Source: Laccaria trichodermophora (taxonomy: Eukaryota; Basidiomycota; Agaricomycetes; Agaricales; Hydnangiaceae). Taken from it: 64,000 nucleotides of DNA. The position numbers and the translations under genes were made by a program. This document shows, in pieces, positions 1 through 12,042 of this stretch (position 1 is its first letter; every line of letters starts with the position of its first letter). The notes beneath the pieces were generated by a model that was not told the DNA's origin, ran no database searches, and worked only from the letters and a program-made list of their open reading frames with translations. The stretch lies in the NCBI GenBank assembly GCA_018417955.1, contig JACTVC010000044.1:1-64000 (forward strand). The letters run 5' to 3'.

Positions 1-336
1 CCACATTAGTACAACCATCTAAAGTTTGATATAATATTTTCCTCAGTGCATGCATACCCATCATACTACTACTTATATCAGTACAACCATCTAGAGTTCA
101 TCTTTTCTTTGTGCATGTACACACATTATATTACATATCTTTGTTGTGTATATCTTTCCTGCATATTATAAAATATTTCTCCTTGTATTTACAATTCTTT
201 ACATATATACAGAATGTATATACAAAGTACATTTATTGTATATATTCTTGGAATATATGTTGAGCATGGTTATACATTTGTACCTGAAATATATGTACAG
301 AACACTGTATATATATTGAGCCCCTATAATCCACAG
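1..336. repeat. Left subterminal repeats of the KDZ element
   Basis: Two near copies of ACAACCATCTA plus a shared 60-base block lie in the first 120 bases. They are followed by irregular TATATA-rich repeats (for example GAATATATGT) up to the transposase stop codon. The first block matches 14380-14730 in inverted orientation. No gene is seen. Confidence 0.6.
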
Positions 337-3300
337 TCATACATTTCCATAGCTGTTATGAAATTCATCTGAAAGTGCTAGCATTTCAACTGCTTCAAGT
401 AACTCTGTCTCCTCACCATCCTCCTCTTCATCCTCCTCTTCATCACTATCATTCTCTTCATCTCTTTCCATATCGTTCTCTACCATCATTTCTGAAACCT
501 CCAATTTTCTAACAAGTGCCAGTTCTTCCAAAGTAGGACCCCAACATGGACTCATTGTCTTATATGGAACAACTAGTCGAACTTTATCTTGCCAGATAAT
601 GCAAAGATGTGCCAAATTGTATGCATGCAAATCCAGTTGGTAAAGAACATCTTTGTTTTGCTCACAAGCCATAGCATTCGTAACACATTGCCATTCCTCC
701 ATAAACCATTCCTGCATTGCACTACATTCATAGGAAAGACGTTGCAATTCTTCCTTGCATCGATCTAGTTCCAACATTGCTTTTATACCTTTGCGTACAT
801 CTTCGTCCCCCGGCCATCTGGGCACTTCACTTCCAAATGACAGATCTGTGTCATCCAGCCCCACATCCTGCCAAATATCATCATCAACATCCAGTTTGAA
901 AAGACCTTCAGTCGCTATTCTGTGTGGTGCACATGCACCACGAGGACTTTCTTTCTTTCTAATCATCTTTTCTAATTCAGCACAGAGGTCATTATATTTT
1001 TTAGCCAATTTTTGAATCCCTGGCTCTTTTCGCTTGATCTGAGACTCTGAATGTTCATGCAATTTTTTAGCTATAGAGGCATGTAAGTTGGGGTTTGTTA
1101 ATTAGTGCAACAATGACACTCACTATTAGTTGTTGTTTTTCGATATGCTCTCTCCAAGCTATCAAGTTCAAATTTACGCTGCTGTAGCCGATTTCTCAAT
1201 CTCTGTTTTAATGCTAGAGCATTGACACGCAAGCGAAGAAACTTATTCCCAAGCAGGCACTCCAGATTCAACCGACCATCAGCTCCCAAAGTAGTACGTT
1301 TAGTTTTCATTGATTTTTCCACTCTTTGATAGTTGTCCTTGAGGTCAGCAAGATGCAATCTAACATCTGAAATCTCCCAGCCATCATCATATTTGCTAGT
1401 TTCAATCATCATCTCAAATTTATAGAGCTCTGCTTTTATTTCATTCATAGTTTCCTTTAGCTCCAGTATCTCTTGGATTATTTTATCAGCCAAGTTTTTT
1501 GATTGCCTAGGACTTGGCTTTGTCTGTTGCACAAGTTGAGCAGCCCACTGTTCCCTCAAAACAGCTCCAGTGATATCTTTCTGCTCCAGTTTTTCCAGAG
1601 CAGTTTCAGCCTCACTTTTACGCATAACAGCTGCATTCCACTTTTTTCTAAGCCAGTCACCAAGACCTATGAGTGATTTGTGATCCAGATGCTTAACCTG
1701 AGTATCAATTGTATAGATTCGGGTATAGTAGCCACTGACACGCAAAGATGGAATTAAGAGCTTGATTGAGCTCCAAAATCTTTCACAGCCCTCACCATCA
1801 GTCAAGCCAAAGCCAATACATTTTCTTGGATGGTAAATGAGTTGGCAAGCCCATTGGTGACCATATGCATGGAAAACAGAAATTGCCCAGATTAAACGAT
1901 CAAAGAATTCTTTCAAAAAGCCCCATTTGACACAACTTCGATGAAGTTGACAGCCAATATCATACAGTACACCCACTCGAGCAGTAGAGGGTAAATGATT
2001 GAAGAGACGCTCCAAAAGAACTAAAGCATAATGCTGCTTTTCACCAGCAGAAGTCATGTTTACAAGCCATAAAACCCGGTCATGTCGACAAACCATAGCC
2101 ATTAGACCAGTGTCAGAGAAGAACTGAGTACTAGCTTTAACTCTTTTCTCATCTGCAGCAGTGAATGAGTCTTCACACAAGTTCAACACAGAGTTAGGCA
2201 CTTTGATCCCAGGTTCACAATGATCTGCATCCTCTGATGAAGATCCTTGCTTAGACTTATCTTTACCTTTTGGTTTAGCTTGTGGACGAATGTTCTCTAC
2301 CATATCATCCATTGCTTTGACATCAGATGGAGAGATAAAGATAGTATCAGGATGCTGACGAGGTGCAGGTGGTTCCTTGCCTTGAGCTTTTCTTGATTTT
2401 TGTTTGAAGCATGCATCCAAGCAAACAATAAAGTCCACACTAGATAGACATCACTGAATAAAAATAAAGAATATGAAAGAGACACACACAGTTCATCTGA
2501 TTTACACCAATCCTTTCCACCAAAACAGAGTGGGCAACGGGAGCGCAAATATTCACTTGGTCGATCTTTGGCATCTGTATTTGGAACCGATGGGGCATCC
2601 TGAGGTTCATTCTCACTAACAGGGCTGTTCATTTGCACATCTATTGCGACCAATGTCAGGTTATTGTCATGGATATGGTCACAAATAAGTACCCTCAGGT
2701 GACTCTGAACCTTGAGCCTCAGCTGGTAAACATAAGTATAGACCCCATAAAAATCAAAAATGATCATACCTGCAGTATCAGAAACTGATAGCCTAAATTG
2801 GTCCAAGTACTTGACCAGATGGTGATTTTTCTTGTCAATCAGGGTGGCATACCACTGCATGGCATTTCCAAATCGTCGCCGTAAGTTATTCTAGAAGTGG
2901 ATGAAGATATTTGAAAGATACAGAAAAATGCAAATAACTGACCTGAGTTGAAAGCTTGTATCTCCTGTTGCTAAGAAAAGACTCCAAGGTCTCACACCAA
3001 GCCGTTGTATTTGGGGCTGTATTGACAAATAGCTCATTGACAAACTCCAGCATATTCAAGTCAACTGCTAGAGATGGCAAAAGAGGTGCACAAGGAAATA
3101 AACCCTGTTGAAGCAGTTGAAGAGCTGGTGATGTGCAAGTACAGAGCATAAGAGTCTCAATTTCTGCAAGAAAAATTTCAAAAGATTGAAACCAAACAGT
3201 AAAAGAAATCAACATACTTTCAAAAAAAACACATGAAACTTTCAAAGGTCTTCCAGAATGACAACCAGTACACCCAAGAGCCAATTTGGTGTCAGGCATA

Positions 3301-3738
3301 TTTCGCAATGAGTCTGTGTCTCTCAAGAGTTTCATATACGGTTCCATAAGAGCAGGAAGGATTTCCTGCTCCCATCGCTGAAATTGACGTTGTTTTTTAC
3401 CTTGGTAATTTCCATCCACATTAACAGTTGTTGCTAAAGCTTGGAAAGTGTCTTGGTCCATCTCCTGAAAGGAATCTGTATGCTGCACAAGATGGCCTTC
3501 AGGGATATATATGTTAGCACGAGGCTCAGATGTAGGATCACCCGTGCCATAAGCTCTACGTGTTTGGAAAGATCCAGATGGAACAAGTTGCTGAGGAAGC
3601 TGTGGACGGCCTTGACCAGTTTACGCTTGAACATGTTAAAGGAGACTCAGAGGGGTGGGTGCGAGGGAAGGAATGAAACATCACTTCATTACCTTTATTA
3701 TCTGACCAGCGTGATCGGCCGATAACTGCCATTCCCAT
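337..3738 (-). CDS. KDZ-family transposase with CxC1-type cysteine cluster, multi-exon
   Basis: Kyakuja-Dileera-Zisupton transposases carry an RNase H-fold nuclease and move large DNA transposons in basidiomycetes. The reading frame can be followed through about seven exons. Exon 1 runs from the start at 3738 (protein begins MGMAVIGRSRW) to about 3694. Introns are visible at 3164-3217, 2891-2942, near 2727-2770, about 2440-2489 and 1071-1123, all GT-AG. The N-terminal part has CTGCHSGR, CTCTSP and CPLCFGG, the cysteine cluster typical of CxC1 KDZ proteins, then VCLDACF. The core has VLYDIGCQLHR, HAYGHQWACQ and the family hallmark DGEGCERFWSS. A coiled-coil-like region and a very acidic Asp/Glu tail end the protein at 337. 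I find no stop or frameshift inside the exons, so it may be active. The exact start and the intron near 2750 are uncertain. Confidence 0.85.
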
Positions 3739-3850
3739 GCCAAACGTCCGTACATGTCAAGATTCATCAACAAAAAAACACCGCTACGGTCCATACAAAA
3801 ACTACCAAGTCCTACGTATATTCTGTCATGATAAAAGTCCATGTCCACCA

Positions 3851-6494
3851 CTAAGCTGAAGATGATGCATTGTTAAGGAAAGGTGCTTGATGTGGTGTGC
3901 ACGGGGCCCGTCCAAACGTATCAAAGAAGGTTTGGCAGTAAAGGCACACCACCATTTGCTCTGTCTCTTCAAATCGAGTCTGTGTGGTGTCCGAAGAAAT
4001 ATACTGTGCCTTCAATCGCCATGCAGCTTCGCCTGGCCATCCCACCATCAACCGCCGCAAGGCCTCCACACAATTCAAACGATCCCTCCAGTTCCCAGCT
4101 GCCAGCCCTTGATTTAGCCATCGTTCCGCAACAAGTAAGCCATCACTGTCATCAGGAAAAACACGGCGAATCAGATCTTCACGAAGACCTGCAGCCGAAT
4201 CGGAGGCCCAGGCCGCAGGCAAGAGCAGGCGGTCAAGGTGGCGAATTTCATACCGAAAATTTTGCTCAAAGGCGTTCCAGATGACCTGCGCCATTATGGG
4301 TGCAGAGAGAAGGTCAGAGTCCCCTTGCATGACAGCCACATCACCCCAAAAAATGATGTTTGGTCGACCAGCAAGCTTCACCACTCCCGAGAAGATCGAA
4401 CCCTGTGCCTCCTTGGCCTTATGCGAACGCCGCTGTTGTTGTGTCATAGCGGCAATTGGCTTGGCCCCCTTGTTCTTCGTAACTCCACCGCTGACCGTCG
4501 TTCTTTGGCTTGCAGATGGGTTTGAAGGCAGCAAACGCATATCTCTTGCAAAGTCGTGCAGGAAATTGCGCCAATGCTGGGGCATCGGAAGGTGGGGAAC
4601 AGAGTCAACATCCACCAGTGATTGGAGCCACTGTCCTCGCATCATCAACCACGCCAAGATCATCGCTCTGTGGTTCACACCGGTGATAAACAGGAAAGGA
4701 TCGGGGAATTGATATCCCCGAAACTTTTGTGTAGAGGGCTCAGAGATGATGCGACGAGGGTCTGTATCCACCGAAGCCAATGCATGCTTCCAAGCAGGCG
4801 ATTGCTGTGGTACGAAGTCCAATTCTGGCTCGCGGAATTTCGCAGTGTTCACGGAAGCTAAGAGTCATTCCCTTAGTTTACTTGATATTATTCACGAAAG
4901 AGAGGACTTACGAAGCGCAGTCTTTTCGTGCTTTACCGTAGAAGATCCTACAAGAGGTTTAGATACGTAGTTGCGAAAAGTAGTGTAAATCAAAGCCTAC
5001 CAGAACGTGGCATTCGCGAGAACTCGGACCTAGCGGGCGTTGTGAGAGATTGCGTGGAAGATTCTACAAGAAAGTTAGATGCGTAGTTGCGAAAAGTAGC
5101 ACAAACCTACCAGAACGTGGCATTTGCGACGACTCCGTCCGAGAAGGTGTTGCAAGAGAGTCTTTGAAACCAACAGGTCTTTGCATCAACTCCGCCGTGG
5201 CCACAGGCTCCTTCACCACGGTTTGGGAGACAATTGGACCAAAATGACCCTCGCGCCACTGCTGACATGCTGCAACATATGCGCCGCTTCGGGGGATGCA
5301 GTGATGACAGTCTGAAAAGGGGCGTTGGGGTAATCCCGAGAAGTGAACTCCTGTGGATCATACTCGCTCGCCGATCGCCCACGGTAATTCGGCTTCTTAT
5401 CCCATCCAGGTGCCACGATGGCACGAATTGTCATGTCACAAGGAATATTGCCTGGAGGCCGGACATACCAAGCAGGTGCCCCGACGCGGTAGAGCACTGC
5501 TATGCAATCGGGACTGTCGGTGATCGCTCCCATAATTGACTCATCTACTTCATATATTTTGCCCGTCGTGTCATTGAGGCGAAAGGTCCACTTTTTGTGC
5601 CACTCGTACATGGCGAGAGTCTCCAGATAGAGCCGCTGGAAACAGGCGATCCGGTAGACAAGGTCCCTCCTCGTGAAATTGCAGAATTTCAGTTGGAGGG
5701 CGGCATCGGTGGTCTTGTTGGCGAGATAGAAGAGGCGGCCAGGATCCTTATGCTGCTGAACAGACCGGCACGCTAAGTGAAGTTTCTTCGCCTCTGCTCG
5801 AAATGCGTCTGCAATATCAGGTTCAAGCGTTCCCAAATCGTGGAAAGCCGAGCCACGAGCCTCAATGAAATGGTGGTCGCTCATTTCCCACCAACAGAAA
5901 CTCAGCTCGTGGCTTTTGATTGTCGCCGCTGGTGGGCGTGTACGGACGAAGGGAAGATGCCACTGGCTTTCTATAAACCACTGAGGGCAAAGGGTGAAGT
6001 CAGCCCAAGCAAAGCGACCATCTTCGCGGGCACGAACATCCCTTGCGTGAAGGGAGATATATGGCATCCAGTCAACATTAGGCGAAGTGACAATCATCCG
6101 CCTGGGGATGGCCTGGCCAGGAGAGATGGTGGGCGATGGGGGGACAGGCGCGTTATCGAGTGGGATATACTCTTCGTACAGTTCTGCAATGGCCAAAGCA
6201 TCGTATGCTGTTATTTCATCTAAAATGCTTCGTTCAGAAAACAATCCAATGGTACTTTGTGCATCAGCGCTTACCATCCTCCGACCGCTCGTAAGTGTCA
6301 AATTTCGTATTGCCGTCGTTATAGTGATAGCGACCAAAGACGTCAGGAGAGCCATCTATCATATCCGCGTCAATCAATCGCCGTGCACACCACACTAGCT
6401 TGGAACTTACAGGTATGAAGTAAAGGATCCGTTCTTGAGGAAGCCATCGTGTTTTTTGGGATGAACAGGCGTATGAAGACGTGGAAAATATCTT
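3851..6494 (-). CDS. Uncharacterised multi-exon gene, KDZ cargo gene 1
   Basis: I do not recognise a named domain. The frame runs from about 6494 (acceptor at 6495-6496) through SSKLVWCARRLIDADMIDG, intron 6220-6274, then a long exon to about 5213 containing FTLCPQWFIESQWHLPF and SDHHFIEARGSAFHDLG. It continues through two small duplicated exon-intron units (introns 5064-5110 and 4948-5000) and an intron ending near 4862, then a last exon of about 330 codons. That exon contains GRPNIIFWGDVAVMQGD and ends with a Cys pair (VVCLYCQTFF). A break in frame near 5213 may be another intron or a frameshift. It is GC-richer than its surroundings, has good codon structure, and is divergent from the gene at 8358. 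The true start may lie in another exon further upstream (about 6585-6700). Function unknown; position inside a KDZ element suggests cargo. Confidence 0.6.
4941..5172 (-). repeat. 116-bp tandem duplication of an exon-intron unit
   Basis: Units at 4941-5056 and 5057-about 5172 share CGTAGTTGCGAAAAGTAG and CCTACCAGAACGTGGCATT. On the minus strand each copy contains a full intron (GTAGG to TGTAG; 47 and 53 nt) and the exon end before it. The exon left between the two introns (5001-5063) is 63 nt, a multiple of three. The copies differ at several bases, so the duplication is not brand new. Confidence 0.75.
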
Positions 6495-7579
6495 CTAGCT
6501 GCTAGCAAGGGTTTCTGATCTAGAATGATTTCTAAAATGGAGTTATAGTTTAGCCAATGGTGTAAGAGAAGAATATAACTTACGAGGTCTTGGTAAGAGA
6601 TTGATTGACAGGACAGAAGATGGAGAACACAACGATAGAGCAACTTGCGGGAATGTTGGTAGCAACCAATGCAAGACCGTCCCGCATGAACGAACGACTA
6701 ACAGTCTGCTCGTTCCAATCCACCGACTCAAAGTCAGGTAGATGGCGTTTCGACCGACTAAAAGTCTGATCCCGGGCCTTGTAGGTTGGTGGACAAAGGT
6801 GGGAGGGGGCGCTTACCTTTGGACCGGACTCCTAGCTTTGGAGAAGTGGAGAGAGAAGGGGAACAACGTGGACAGTAGATAGTATACGCCCAACTTGAAT
6901 GCGAACGGTGTTTGGCAGCACCCACCACAGTCAACAACATCGGACAGACGTTCGGAGCGACAGAGTCCCTTGTTCTCAATTAAGGTTCAAGCACGTTTAC
7001 AGGCGCTTGTGACTTACTCGTGCCCACCACAGGTTGCCAGCAGACTTTATGTCGCTGGTTTTTGCAGACCAGACTTTGAGTCGGTCGTTCTCTGCGCCAT
7101 ACAGCCAGACTATAGTCGGCTGATTAGATCAGACCTCAATCACTCCTGATCTACTGGAGTACTGGATGCCTTGTCGACGCGAACACTACGACTGCGACGT
7201 TTACTACTACCTGCAGACTATAGGTCGCTAGCTAGTTTATTTGATCTGACTTTAGCCGGTCTTTTTCTTCAGATCTTACCAGACTGTAGTCGGTTCACCG
7301 GCGGCGCAAGTCCATTCTACATTGAACGAAGCGCACCCATTTCGACCCCAGGGCGCCTGGAATTGCGTCTTCATCACGTATGTGTTATATCATCGTTCAC
7401 GCCCTTTTTGTGTTTTAATAAAGTGCTTTTTTTGTTTCAAGCGTGCTTTTTTTGGCTTCTAGCGTGTTTTTCTGCTTCAAGGGCGCCCAGCCTAGCGCGC
7501 TCTGTTGGTACGTACCCCCTCTTGTGCATTAGTTCTGGTGCTTTTTACTCACTGTGCATAAATTCATTTTCGTAGACAC
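6495..7579. other. Divergent intergenic region with GACT...AGTC motifs
   Basis: No convincing gene. The region lies between the minus-strand cargo gene and the Hsp70 fragment. It may hold the first exon of the 3851-6494 gene (possible donor near 6585). It contains about eight copies of the GACT-n2/3-AGTC motif described at 6696-8892 and a T-rich stretch at 7400-7470. Confidence 0.5.
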
Positions 7580-8092
7580 ATGTTTACACATGTGCAACCT
7601 CCCTCAAGTGGAATTGGCATCCCATTTCTCAACGAGTTCAAATCGGAATCGGGCATTGATCTCAAGAATGACCGAATGGCAATCCAACGTGTTCGTGAAG
7701 CCGCCGAGAAGGCCAAGATTGAATTGTCGTCGACCACGCAAACCGAAATCAATCTTCCTTTCATCACAGCTGACACCTCGGGTCCAATGCACGTCAATAA
7801 GAAGCTGAATCATTCTCAATTCGAAGCTCTCATTGGACCTCTTGTTCAATGCACCATTGAGTCTTGCAAGAAAGCTCTGAGTGATGCTCGTGTCAACGCC
7901 CACGAGATTAGCGACAGTTGGAGTCTGCAAATCGCCAGCGATCTTGGTCGAGTTCCGCTCAGTCACCCCTTCCTTCGCCATGCCCCCTTAGTAATTAAGG
8001 GTCGACTATTCTGGAGGGTCATTGAAGCAAATTTTGGATGCGCAGACATTGGCCAGTCATTTTTGTGGCGGTACGTCCCTGCCTTTACCTAA
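7580..8092 (+). pseudogene. Captured fragment of mitochondrial Hsp70 (SSC1-type) in a chimeric ORF
   Basis: Residues 16-111 of this 170-codon open frame (about 7625-7912) match the mitochondrial DnaK/Hsp70 nucleotide-binding domain lobe II. Seen directly are [40 protein letters not shown], then [15 protein letters not shown] and [16 protein letters not shown]. In real Hsp70 the next residues form the VGG-x-TR phosphate loop; here the frame instead continues into unrelated sequence ([11 protein letters not shown]). The ATPase core, the substrate-binding domain and any targeting peptide are missing, so it cannot be a chaperone. No stop or intron interrupts the fragment. It looks like a piece of host gene, perhaps from cDNA, captured by the element. 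Whether it is expressed is unknown. Confidence 0.85.
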
Positions 8093-8243
8093 CTACTTGT
8101 ATAATTTGCTGATCAAACTCAAATTCAGTAAATAAGGCATACTTATAAGTGCAGCTTCGATGGTCTAGATGGTCTACAGGCAAGCCTGCAGCTATGCTGC
8201 CCTGTAGATTACCTGTGCGATATATATGGACTGATGTCGCGAC

Positions 8244-8271
8244 CACGTGACCTCCCGCACTACTTATTTAA
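8244..8271 (+). promoter_or_regulatory. Candidate promoter of the 8358 gene (E-box and TATA-like)
   Basis: CACGTG at 8244-8249 and TATTTAA at 8265-8271 lie about 90-110 bases before the proposed ATG at 8358, with pyrimidine-rich sequence between them. This is a pattern match only. Confidence 0.35.
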
Positions 8272-8357
8272 TGGTCTCAAACTCTTACAAGCAACTTTCC
8301 CCGCTCAACCTACTATAATCTCTCAACCAATCGTCCAACTCACGCCCACTACTTTAA

Positions 8358-11300
8358 ATGTCTCATCGTACTCAAACAAGATCCAAAAACCAAACTAGAC
8401 CTAGGGCCGCCCCCCTGTCAAAGCAAAATGCAGTAAGTTGAACACTGTTTTCCCCTCTCCCATATATCCATTGACGTGGCATTTCACTAGGGAGGTACTA
8501 AGGCTAGAAAAACCAAAAACAACAAGGAAGACACCATTTCCCCAGTGCGTGTCCACATATTAACCTGTCTCCCCCTCCCTGACGCTCGATGACCAGGCAA
8601 ACACGGACAAGCAGGATTCTGAATCCTCGACAGTTCAGAACGGGACTACATGCGAAGCTCTCGACTGCGTCCTCATCCCCACTCGCAACGACGCGCAAAA
8701 AATGAACCTCGCTCAAGCAGAAGCGAGGCTGAAGGCGGCAGCAACCAATGCAAACAATGCAATGTAAGTGCACATCTTCTTACATTTTATCGTCGTGGAA
8801 TCAGACTTTAGTCGATTCCGCCTTGTCAGACTTTAGTCGATTCCGCCTTGTCAGACTTTATGTCGGCAAGGCAGTACAGCCAGACTTTAGTCGGCTGACC
8901 TGCGGTGGCACCAGAGTCACAAGCTTACGCCTTTTAACCAGTGTTCATCCGGCGCACTCTGCAGGTTCCCCCGCCCCCACGCCTGTGAATGCCCCAGCTA
9001 CCAATGCCTCCTCGAACGAAGACAAATTGCCCGAACGCGTCGACTTAATGTCTATCGGTGACTTCACCGACGACGACTTGGAGGCTATCAATTACAGTCT
9101 TCAAGGCGACCAAGGTTATCGCTTCTCGTATCCAGAAGGCGGCTATCGCCAGTATCACGGGTTTCTGCCCGAGGAGGGACCCCGCAGTCCAGCAGACGAT
9201 CGGACTTTGATGTTCGATAACGATTCCTCCACTTGGGTTCCAATTCCACCTGGGTTTACAGCCCCCCACGTTATCGAGGACTACATCGAAGCAGTCAACG
9301 ATGTCCGAAAGCTTGGTCGTAACTGCAGCTCCTATGTTCACCCAGAGGCAAAGAGGGCCTTTCAAGAATTAAACAACTCTCGTGGGCCGGACGATCCGGA
9401 ACTTAAACTCGTCTGCGTCAACTATCTGTCTCGCGATGAAGAGAAGGGATTACAAGTGGGGTTGAACGAGGAGGGTGCCGTTTACAAGTTCAAAAAGCCA
9501 TGGGAGGAAGGTCATGTGCGCTATCACGCACACTTACCTCGAGAAGGTCGGCAAAACGCAGCTGACAGACTCACGGAAATCTGGGATGAGACCAAGAACA
9601 AATACGTCGGCATTCCTGATGACCATACGGTCCCTCACGACCCACAAGATTATGTCGATGCAGTGAACTGGGAGATTGTGCACACAGAGGAAATTCGTCG
9701 TGCAGAGGTTGCACAGGCCGCTCGACGTGCTCGGGTTAATTATGATGAATGGGACGCACCAGATCCCATGATTGAGAGTGATCTCAGCGGTTCAGATTGG
9801 GAAGAGACACGACAGGAGAAGAGGGCTCTGGCTAAGTCCAGCGGAAAACCAGTTTCGGATACGGATGAGGAAGAGGAAGAGGAAGAACGCGAGATGCAGC
9901 GTGAACTGCAAGAAGAGACGCGCTCATCAGCTGCCGTCCCTGTCGTAACTATCAAGAGGTCTGACTCAGATTTGGAGATGGGTTTGCGTGGGGGGCCTCC
10001 GACCTCATCTGACGCTTGTTGGGAGGCTTTGAGAGCTTCGTTCACGCCTGCCCAAAAAGATGCAGCATGCATCTTGAGAAGCTATGGGTTGACATTGATG
10101 CCCGATGCGCTGCTCACCGAAGCCGACGAAATTTCCTCGAAAAAGCTGTCCCTCTTGGAGTCGGCGATGTACCCAATGCTCGGAAACATTGTGTGGCAAC
10201 TCGCTGGAAGGATAGGCAATCTCTATGGTCGCACAGCTCAGTTCGCCATGGAGAGGGCGGGTCTTTTCCAGAAGGAGAAGAGGGCCCCAAACCGATACAA
10301 TCTATACAAGTCTTTTGCCAGCCAATCAAAACCAGAGGATGGCAATAAAGGTAGCGTTTGTTTCCTGATTGCTTGTTCATTCATTTCTAATAATTTTCCA
10401 GAGGGTCTGCTACTTTGGAACAAAACTAACAACGAAGAATACAGAAAGCTCATGGATGGAGCAACGACAAAAGAGGAGAAAGATGAACGCATCAAGGACG
10501 CCGTAAAGTTCCTCCAGGAGCAGGTTACTGATGAGGGCACCAATGTCCGCGATGCGAGCCTCCGCTTTGCGGATAACCTCAAGGCAATCACCGACCTTGT
10601 AAGCTGTCTTCAACGTCACAAACGGGGACTAACAACAATGATTACTAGATAACTAACATCAAACGACGTGATCGCTCTTTTGACTTCGCAGGTATAATGG
10701 TTTACAGCAGGCAGAACGCAACGGCGCGTAATAAGTCTGGTTTCTTCATGAGCTCGTCGGAACTTCAAGATCTCTGCAAGCGTGAACAATGGCCGATAGC
10801 CATGCTGACAGATGTTTTCGTTAGCAAAGTCTGGTCTGTAACACTTAAAATTAATGTAGCTCTTCTTCTTATGCATATTCTCGTAGGGCGATGCACGCGG
10901 ACCGCATAATCAGGGACCAAGTCATACAGCATGGCATGGCGTCATCGGCGACACCTTCAGTGGTCACCGAAAGATCGACTGCCGGCCCATCGACTGCCAG
11001 CCCACCGAGTGCTCGCCTATCGACTGCTGGCCCGTCGACTGCTCAGGCGGCAAAGGCATCAATCATCACAGTTGCTGCGGACGAAAAGATCCTACCCAAT
11101 GCAAAAGATCGCCAGAGGCAATTCTCCGATTTGTTTCTAAATCTTCTAAGTAGGTCGTTTTTATTCAACGTAACTTGCAGCACTTACTGTCTCACGAACT
11201 TTCTAGATAGTTACTTGCCTCAAAAAGAGCTGCGGAAGTCGGTTCCTTGGACAACATGGCCCAACCTCGCCTACCAGTTCCAACTCGTTATCACTGGATG

Positions 11301-12042
11301 GGATTCCACGATGCTCGACATTGGTTTCTGCAGGTCGTTTGTCTCTACAAAAATCCAGAACAGGCAATGGATGCATTTCTCCCTTCTCGTGATCAAGGGC
11401 ATTCTCCAAATCAAGAGCTGGAATGCAGGTCAGTTCACATTGTGCTTCCTCAACATTAATTTGGATGACATGTATTCCTTAGATCAAAAACAGATTGCTG
11501 AAGCTGACGCACGCTTCGGTGAAATCCTGGTCATTCTCAACCAGCAGGGTCTCCCGATGGTCTTTGTCAAAGACTCAAATAAGTGGGTCCGTGGCAACTG
11601 CCTTATCTCAACTACAGTCAACAAACAGCAACACAATGGTACACCAAGCTCTCCGGCCTCGATCTCGTCCCCTCCTCCTTCGGCAGGGCCATCCAAGAAG
11701 CGTTTGCGTGACGATGCAATGTCCCTTTCCGATGAATGCGAAGATGCAAGGTCTGTGAGGGAGTACCGCCCTATTCCGAAACACAAGCAAGTGCAAGAGG
11801 AGCCTGAAGCAAAGCGCCAACGTCGTGTCTCCTTTGTCGGCCTTTCTGACAATATGTTCTACAAGAAGTACCGTCAGGCAACTCAGCCGGTTCAGCCAGT
11901 TTCGTTCTATAATCCACTCCGAAATCAGTCGACATCTTCATCCTCTCGATCCGATCCGACATCGCAGCAATCTGTGAGTCAATCGGCGCAACCAGGCTCT
12001 TCCAGGTCTCAAAAACATGTTGGCGCTGGCAAGAAGAACTAA
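8358..12042 (+). CDS. Uncharacterised multi-exon gene, KDZ cargo gene 2
   Basis: The start at 8358 (MSHRTQTRSK) gives a clean exon of 25 codons to 8432. Then come intron 8433-8490, exon 8491-8544, intron 8545-8596 and exon 8597-8763. A longer intron to about 8914 or 8941 holds four GACT-AGTC motifs. The main exon carries two related modules, each with Y-x-x-x-LP-x-EG and a VP-x-x-PQDYVDAVN-like end (about 9120-9310 and 9500-9680). An acidic EEEEEE tract, introns at 10351-10401 and after 10598, and an exon with RREDRSFDFAG-like text follow. The last part (from about 10891) includes NLAYQFQLVITGWD and a Ser/Gln-rich, basic tail ending AGKKN. Basic N-terminus, acidic middle and basic tail suggest a nuclear protein, but no known domain is recognised. 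Splice choices after 10600 are uncertain. Confidence 0.65.

Larger units (their letters stand above)
6696..8892. repeat. Cluster of about 13 GACT-n-AGTC half-palindromes
   Basis: Copies at 6696, 6725, 6756, 7043, 7072, 7108, 7216, 7282, 8804, 8829, 8854 and 8883, plus a weaker one at 7248, share the form CAGACT(TT/AT)AGTCGG, mostly 10-11 bp with arms GACT and AGTC. The one at 7108 (GACTATAGTC) is a perfect palindrome. The last four lie in an intron of the gene starting at 8358, with two in a 25-bp tandem unit ending TTCCGCCTTG. The 11-mer GACTAAAAGTC at 6756 recurs at 15336-15346 beside the transposon end. Confidence 0.7.

Noticed and set aside
5777..6223. Plus-strand frame of 148 codons opposite cargo gene 1
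   Set aside because: Antisense shadow of the well-supported minus-strand exon with matching intron borders.
337..12042. TET/JBP dioxygenase gene, known to travel with KDZ elements in Agaricomycetes
   Set aside because: I looked for an HxD motif with a distal His in the cargo frames and found none.
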